Part shown: piece by piece, positions 58,918 through 64,000 of the stretch | How the letters are laid out: each line of letters opens with the position of its first letter | How positions within the stretch are numbered: the stretch's first letter is position 1 | Source: Dactylonectria macrodidyma | Taxonomy: Eukaryota; Ascomycota; Sordariomycetes; Hypocreales; Nectriaceae | Assembly: GCA_020744425.1 (NCBI GenBank) | Contig: JAGMUV010000002.1 | Coordinates: 1,718,501 to 1,782,500 of the forward strand | Length of the DNA: 64,000 nt | Reading direction: 5' to 3' | Program-made: the position numbers and the translations under genes | Notes under the pieces: generated by a model | Told to the model about the DNA's origin: nothing | What the model saw: the letters and a program-made list of their open reading frames with translations, nothing else | Database searches by the model: none

Positions 58918-60832
58918 GTTGGGGCAATTTCTAGTGGCTCGGAGCGCTGGGAAGTTCTAGTGGGTGATGCCTGCTGGCAGTGCTCGAGCGCCTAAAGTGG
59001 TGCCCACTTCTAGCGCCGGTACTCTGGAAGAGTTGTTCCCGGGGGCTCTTCCCGCTATCGATTACGTCGTCCACGACGACAAAGTGGTTGTTGTTGTTAA
59101 TTGGTACAACAAGTAGCCAGTTATTGTTCAGCAGCCAGGTGAATCCGCACAGAGCTATTCGTTCAAACAATTCAAATGAATGACCTAGAATCGAATGAGA
59201 AAAAGGAGTGTAGCGGGCCTGCCCAAAATGAGAGAGAAATGAATGCAGAGTCCCTTGACGAGTTTGACCAGCCTGGACTGGACTCAGAAGTCGGGATCTA
59301 AAGGCGGCTGGCGGGGGAGAATCTCGCCTTGGTTTATAACCCCCTAACCACCGAGATGAGTTCATGTTCCCCTGTCTGCCATTGGCTCAATGCCATCGTC
59401 CCTCTCATCATCCTGCCCTCCAATAATCATGCTCTCCCTCTCCAACGCGATGCGAGACGCCGCATGTTGAACGCATTAAGAGGCTCAGCACTCTGTCTAT
59501 CCCCCATTAAGAACTCGTGACGACTCCTGAAACCTGGACATCGTCCAACGCCAGCTTCGAACGCTGCCTATGTGCTTCTTTGCCTCGAACGCTGCTTCTA
59601 ACATGCTACAAACTCCCACGATGCCGTCGTCTGCATCAGTTCACACACCCCAGCCAGGTGTGGCAGGCCATTCATGCAAATCTGTACAGGGTTGTCCCTG
59701 CAACCCGTATTTGGAAAATCATGGCCTGGGGGGGCTTGCGACGCCCGTCGTCGTTGGCTATCCATGCGCAACGCCAAAACGCTGATATTTTTGGAAGCAG
59801 CACCGTTTCTACTTCTGACACACGACTCGCGGGGCTTGTGCCGTATTGTGGCTCTTCGAGGACTCGACTAGCTCCGTTCTCATATTGCTTCCTCGATCTG
59901 ATCGACTGCAAATCTATGCAGGCACTGATCCCCGGGGAGGTATGAGCGTATCAACGTCGAACAGAGTCGGGTTTGATGTTTAATGTCGCCCAAACAATTA
60001 ACGCCTCAGAAAACGAACGATGCCGTAAAGAGGCTTCATAATCTAAGAACCACACGCAATCCTTTGAGATGAAAGGCGCGGGGTTACGACCAGAAGTTGA
60101 GGTTTTTAGGAACTACTCCGAGCCGTCTTGGCCTCAGACCAGACTGAGTACCTTCACCCTTATCATTGGTCACTCTACGATTCGCCATGGACGTTTGTGA
60201 CGTTGCATAGTTTCTCTGCTACACAATATGGTTGAACCCATTATGATGTCTTTGATGCTGATTTGGGTGGACACCTTAATTTCCAAATGGCATACTTTGG
60301 TTCCGCTTACACCTATTGCAGTACTTCTATAGTGGTCTCTGAGACGTGGAAGGGTAGTCAGCAAGATCACCGGAAAGATTGTAATGGGTGGGAGGATTGA
60401 AGAGGCACAGGTATGGCCCTCGCTCCCACCTAATGCGGTCCCCTCATAGTCAAAAGGGTTGTTAATCCGAAAATCATACGAGGTAGCCATAAAGGTGAAG
60501 AATGACGTGATTCGGATGTGAGAGTCTTGCGTTTCACTCCGAGGAAGGGAGAGTACTGCGATTGAACCGCCATGTTGAACAACCCAGCTCCAGGAAAGGT
60601 CTCCCAGCCCTAATCCGAGACTTTACCAAGGCCTTCCATCATACAGAGATGCAAGCAGCTTCCCAAATTCGACCTTGACATATTTATGAACATGTCTCAG
60701 AAACGCCTTCTTCAAAAGCCAACAGCGGGGTATCACTCAACATCAGGCGTGTGGATTCGTACCTGTCCATTTATACAGACTCTCATACACCGTATATCAT
60801 ACAGCTCAGCCCTCCCCAAAGAATGAAGCCCC
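58918..60832. other. 1.9 kb intergenic region
   Basis: Alpha-actinin promoter at the left and 3' flank of the mitochondrial ribosomal gene at the right. I see no coding, RNA or repeat feature that I can support. Confidence 0.5.
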
Positions 60833-61559
60833 TCATTTCCTCTTCTGGGCACCTTGCTGTGACCTTGACCGCAGAGTATGTCGCTCCTTCTTCCAGGCAA
60901 AGACCAGCTGGTCCACGCTGCCCATGTCGTGTTTAGGCTTGCGCATGTACGTCAGTCGGGCCCTGCGCGCGCGCTTCGGCCGTCGCCAGATGATATCAAT
61001 GCCCGTGACCGTCGGGCTGTAGATCTTGAACCACATCTCCACGCCCACCTTCATCATCTGGCCGCGCAGCAGGATCGCCGTGTCCTGCCCGCGGCGGCGG
61101 ATCTGGATGAAAGCGCCGGCAAAGGGCTCGCCGGCCTTAGTCGAAACCATTAGCACGTCGCCCACCTTGGCGCTGTCGGCGTGCTCTCGCGAGAAGAGGC
61201 GGGTGCGAGCTCCCGTGGGGTCCAGCTTAGCGATCTGCTTCTCGCGGAGGACGGGCATCGGGTCGGGGTGGGTGGCACGGATCGAGGGTACTTGAGGCCA
61301 GATGGTGAACTTGTTGACTTTGTCGGTTTCGGCGCCTATAGTTTCATAGTTAGAGGGTCGTGTTTCACGCATTAATTGAGAGTGAAAGAGATGAGGCGGA
61401 ATCCTTACGCTGTCGTGCGCTCAACTCATTTCGAGCCGGAGGCTTGACGGGAGTCGCCGCCGCCGCGGAGAGACATCTTTGGAAAGCTCTCTGGTATCTC
61501 GTCTGCCGGAAGACGGACTTGAGACAGCCGACTGGCCGCCCGGCGTTCGCAACGTTCAT
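60833..61559 (-). CDS. IMG1: Mitochondrial large ribosomal subunit protein bL19m
   Basis: Exons 61559-61409 and 61335-60833 (73-nt intron, GTAAGG...TATAG) encode 217 residues. A basic, Ala/Arg-rich N-terminus (MNVANAGRPVGCLKSVFRQ...) fits a mitochondrial presequence. The core has bL19 features: KVGDVLMVSTKAGEPFAGAFI followed by RRRGQDTAILLRGQMMKVGVE, then IYSPTVTGIDII and a basic RRPKRARRARLTYMRKP tail. Bacterial L19 sits at the subunit interface; yeast Img1 is required for mitochondrial translation and DNA maintenance. It shares a 254-bp upstream region with the divergent mitochondrial gene at 61814. Confidence 0.92.
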
Positions 61560-61813
61560 CGTGGGGGAGAGTTGTGGTGCAGAGATCCCGAGCGCTGAGC
61601 CGATGCTGGAATTTCTAGAGCTCCCAAAGTCGCTGGGTTGGCCGCCCAATTGTTGCGCATGATTGGCCCGGGCTCACGGTTTCTCCGAAAATTTCACTGG
61701 ACCCTGCGCAGACCTACTGTAGATGGATATTTCGAAGGTCAAGAACCGCCTCTTTTTGTTAGAGCTTGATGAAATTATAGGGCCGTATCTCTTACGGTTC
61801 GACCATACGAATC
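61560..61813. promoter_or_regulatory. Short bidirectional promoter of two mitochondrial protein genes
   Basis: Only 254 bp separate the start codons of the bL19m gene and the mitochondrial protein gene on the other strand, so they must share control sequences. No specific motif is asserted. Confidence 0.6.
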
Positions 61814-63068
61814 ATGATGAGAAGCTCATTGACCCAGGCCATGCGGCCGCTGGCCGGTCCGCGCACCTCCGTTCTGCCTCGCTCAATACGCCAATTCGGC
61901 TCAACGCCCGCCTACGGTAACTAGGTCTTCCTACTGTTCAGCATAGCCACAACTGCTCACATGTCCCGCCACAGGCTTCAAGGCCATCTTCTCCGAGACG
62001 GACAACTCCGAATTGAACGAGGTCCTCAAGACTATCCAAGAAAAGATCGTCTTCCCCGCATACCTCCCCAAATTGCAGCGCGCGAAGATCTTCAGCCCCA
62101 AGTCTCGAGCACACATCCAGCAAAACCCCATCGTCATCGAGCTCGACGGCCTCGAGCACAAGTTCTCCTTCATAGACAGGTTCAAGGAGATCCCCAACTC
62201 CAAGAAGGTGCTCCAAACGGCTCTCAAGTTAATGAAGACCAAGGAGGACTGGGACAACCTGGGCACGCTTCTGGCGGGTTACGAGAAGGCGAATATCAAG
62301 CTGGCCCCCTTCCACTACAGCCAGATAATACGCCATGCCAGCCGCAACGAACAAATCTACTCCGTCGTCGAGTGCGTTAAACAGGCGAAGGAAACAGGCT
62401 TCACACTCAACAACACCGTGCACGTCATTGCCGTGTTGAATGTCTTCAGCAGCATGATCACCGAATCTAACGCTGAGGACGCCCGGATCCAGGATGCTTC
62501 GAAATGGACTGATATCGTGCTAGACCTCCTTGAGCGCCCCCTGCATATTAACAAGAATGAGGCCAAGCTTGATCAAGCACAGTTTCATCCCTTCGTGCGT
62601 GGGCAAGTCCTATTCATCAAGGCTTCTGTCGCTCAGGATCTCAAGCAACGTGAGCAGCCGGCCGAGAAGGAGTTGAGTGCAGTCTCCGACAGCGCACAGG
62701 CTCTATTGAGCCTGTGGACCCAGGGGGTCAAGAAAGGGGAGAGTCTCCAGGTCCCTGCCTCCATTGTGGGCATGACGGCTCACCGAAATACCAACTCACG
62801 AGGCCGCTCAGAACTCTCCCTGTCTGAACTCACCCAAACGGTTGCGCTGAACATCAAGGGTATGAAGATGGCCCGCGAGCTTCTCGGCGATGCCGCCAAC
62901 GGTTTTAAGCCTATGGAGAAGCTTTTAGACGAACATCTAGAGCGGGGTGTGGAATTAAACCCCAAGAATGGCCAGCGGTATGCCGACATATATGCGAAGA
63001 TTCTCGGAAAGACACCCAGCTGGCCATGCCTGGTCGAGCAAGCAGCCAAGCCAACACCGGAGGTATGA
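61814..63068 (+). CDS. Unrecognised mitochondrial protein, helical-repeat (PPR-like) character
   Basis: Exons 61814-61916 and 61975-63068 (58-nt intron, GTAACT...CACAG) encode 398 residues. The start MMRSSLTQAMRPLAGPRTSV, Arg-rich and without acidic residues, followed by RSIRQFGST, is a strong mitochondrial presequence. I do not recognise the family. The mature part is almost all alpha-helical by composition, with units such as DWDNLGTLLAGYEKANIKLAPFHY and NEQIYSVVECVKQAKETGFT that resemble degenerate pentatricopeptide repeats. That, together with divergent pairing with a mitoribosomal gene, suggests a role in mitochondrial translation or RNA handling, but this is inference. The two tandem ATGs differ by one residue. 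Confidence 0.85.
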
Positions 63069-63135
63069 TTGCAACGCGGCCAAATAGCATAAATATGTAT
63101 CATCTGCTCTCATGTACAATAAAATAAGGTATCTT

Positions 63136-64000
63136 CTATGGTAGAACAATGTACTTCTCCAGGTGCTTCGGCACCGCGCCCAATAGCTTCTTCTCAGACA
63201 GCCACTTGCGCGAGAACAACCGGTCGGCGTATCGGTAGGCGCCGTCGCAGAGGATAGTGACGACGGTGTGACCCTTGCCCAGCTTCTCCGCAACCTCCTT
63301 GGCGGCCACGACGTTGAGCGAGGAGCTGGCGCCTAGGTACAGACCCTCCTCGTCGAGGCAGCGGTAAACCATCTCGATGCTCTTCTCGTCAGCAATAGTC
63401 ATGGAGCCGTCGACCAGGTCAATGTCGGGCTGGAGGTTATCGGTAATGCGACCCTGGCCGATGCCCTCGGTGATGGACGAGCCGGACCGCTCGATGAGCT
63501 TGCCGCCGGAGGCGATGTACGAGTGCAGCACGCTCCCGGGGGGGTCGGCGAGGAAGCTCTTCACGCGGCCGTTGGAAACGTCCTTCAGGTACCGCGTGAT
63601 GCCGGCAAGTGTGCCTGCAGTGCCGGTGGCGCAGGTGAAGGCATCGACCTTGCCCTGGGTCTGTGTCCAGATCTCGGGGCCGGTAGTCTCGATGTGAGCC
63701 CTCCGGTTCGCGGTGTTGTCGAACTGGTTGGTCCAGACAGCGTTCTCGAGCCTCTCGGCGTGGCGGCGGGCCTGGTGGTTGTAGTTCTCCGGGTTGTCGA
63801 AGGCGACGGCCGGGACGGGGTAGACCTCGGCGCCGAGCAGCCGGAGCAGGTCGATCTTGCCCTGCGACTGGGTGTTGGGCATGTAGATGACGAGCTTGTA
63901 GCCGCGGGACCGGCAGACGTGGGCCAGGCCGATGCCCGTGTTGCCGGCAGTACCCTCGACGACGGTGCCGCCGGGCTTGAGCAGGCCACGCTCCTCGGCG
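63136..64000 (-). CDS. Cysteine synthase-like PLP enzyme, 5' end beyond window
   Basis: An uninterrupted frame of 288 codons enters from the right edge and stops at 63136; the N-terminus with the PLP lysine lies outside. Visible features: [21 protein letters not shown] (substrate loop; TAGNTG in place of the usual TSGNTG), [16 protein letters not shown] (PLP phosphate loop), ITEGIGQGR, and [18 protein letters not shown] near the C-terminus. The fold type II O-acetylserine sulfhydrylase family fits, in particular the fungal mitochondrial-type branch related to yeast YGR012W and Aspergillus cysB. Expected reaction: O-acetylserine plus sulfide to cysteine. It converges on the upstream gene with 67 bp between stops. 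Confidence 0.9.
   Translation of the reverse strand, partial: AEERGLLKPGGTVVEGTAGNTGIGLAHVCRSRGYKLVIYMPNTQSQGKIDLLRLLGAEVYPVPAVAFDNPENYNHQARRHAERLENAVWTNQFDNTANRRAHIETTGPEIWTQTQGKVDAFTCATGTAGTLAGITRYLKDVSNGRVKSFLADPPGSVLHSYIASGGKLIERSGSSITEGIGQGRITDNLQPDIDLVDGSMTIADEKSIEMVYRCLDEEGLYLGASSSLNVVAAKEVAEKLGKGHTVVTILCDGAYRYADRLFSRKWLSEKKLLGAVPKHLEKYIVLP

Overview
The window is nuclear DNA of a filamentous ascomycete (Pezizomycotina, most likely a Sordariomycete). Support comes from short introns (mostly 49-60 nt) with GTRNGT donors and CTNAC-like branch points, genes on both strands separated by 0.2-5.7 kb, and protein families typical of these fungi: Zn(II)2Cys6 regulator, Erf4, TRK K+ transporter, intracellular GH1 beta-glucosidase and fungal alpha-actinin. 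There is no operon structure, no convincing tRNA or rRNA, no intact transposon and no CRISPR. Species-level placement cannot be made by eye.

Layout, left to right. 1-2632 (-) is a TM7S3/TM198-like (DUF4203) membrane protein cut by the window edge, followed by a 5.7 kb gene-poor stretch. 8302-9862 (-) is an unrecognised membrane/coiled-coil protein. 12.7-14.3 kb (+) is an Erf4/Golgin-7 palmitoyltransferase subunit whose start codon is unresolved. 15.0-17.0 kb (+) is ADE1 (SAICAR synthase) with 12 introns. 17.9-19.5 kb (+) is an RCH1/SLC10A7-type transporter. 20.2-21.7 kb (-) is a GH1 beta-glucosidase. 23.5-24.3 kb (-) is a GFA/CENP-V-type zinc enzyme. 25.9-26.8 kb (+) is an aldo/keto reductase, convergent with an acyl-CoA synthetase-like AMP-forming ligase at 27.0-28.9 kb (-).

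The right half starts with a VPS9-domain Rab5-type GEF at 31.9-34.1 kb (+) and a TRK potassium transporter at 34.8-37.9 kb (-) that uses a GC-AG intron. After a 4.3 kb intergenic region come SSL2/XPB (TFIIH helicase, 42.2-44.6 kb, -), a head-to-head CHY zinc-finger gene (45.0-45.5 kb, +) whose first coding exon is 5 nt, and proteasome alpha4 PRE6 (45.7-46.7 kb, -) with a 7-nt internal exon. A Zn2Cys6 regulator lies at 47.2-48.8 kb (-). A 3.9 kb stretch with an apparent F-box relic precedes a D-2-hydroxyglutarate/D-lactate dehydrogenase (52.8-54.5 kb, -) and alpha-actinin (56.0-58.9 kb, -). A divergent mitochondrial pair follows: ribosomal protein bL19m (60.8-61.6 kb, -) and an unrecognised mitochondrial helical protein (61.8-63.1 kb, +). 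A cysteine synthase-like gene is cut at the right edge.

The genes are mostly unrelated housekeeping functions: transcription/repair, proteolysis, purine synthesis, K+ and Ca2+ homeostasis, membrane traffic, cytoskeleton and mitochondrial translation. I see no biosynthetic cluster and no clearly novel multi-gene system. The most notable signals are gene-structure oddities: two tiny exons, a GC-AG intron, an intron-dense ADE1 and an Erf4 frame without an ATG. Gene relics and an intergenic AGGTACCT motif are also reported. All exon boundaries were read by eye from splice consensus plus protein continuity.
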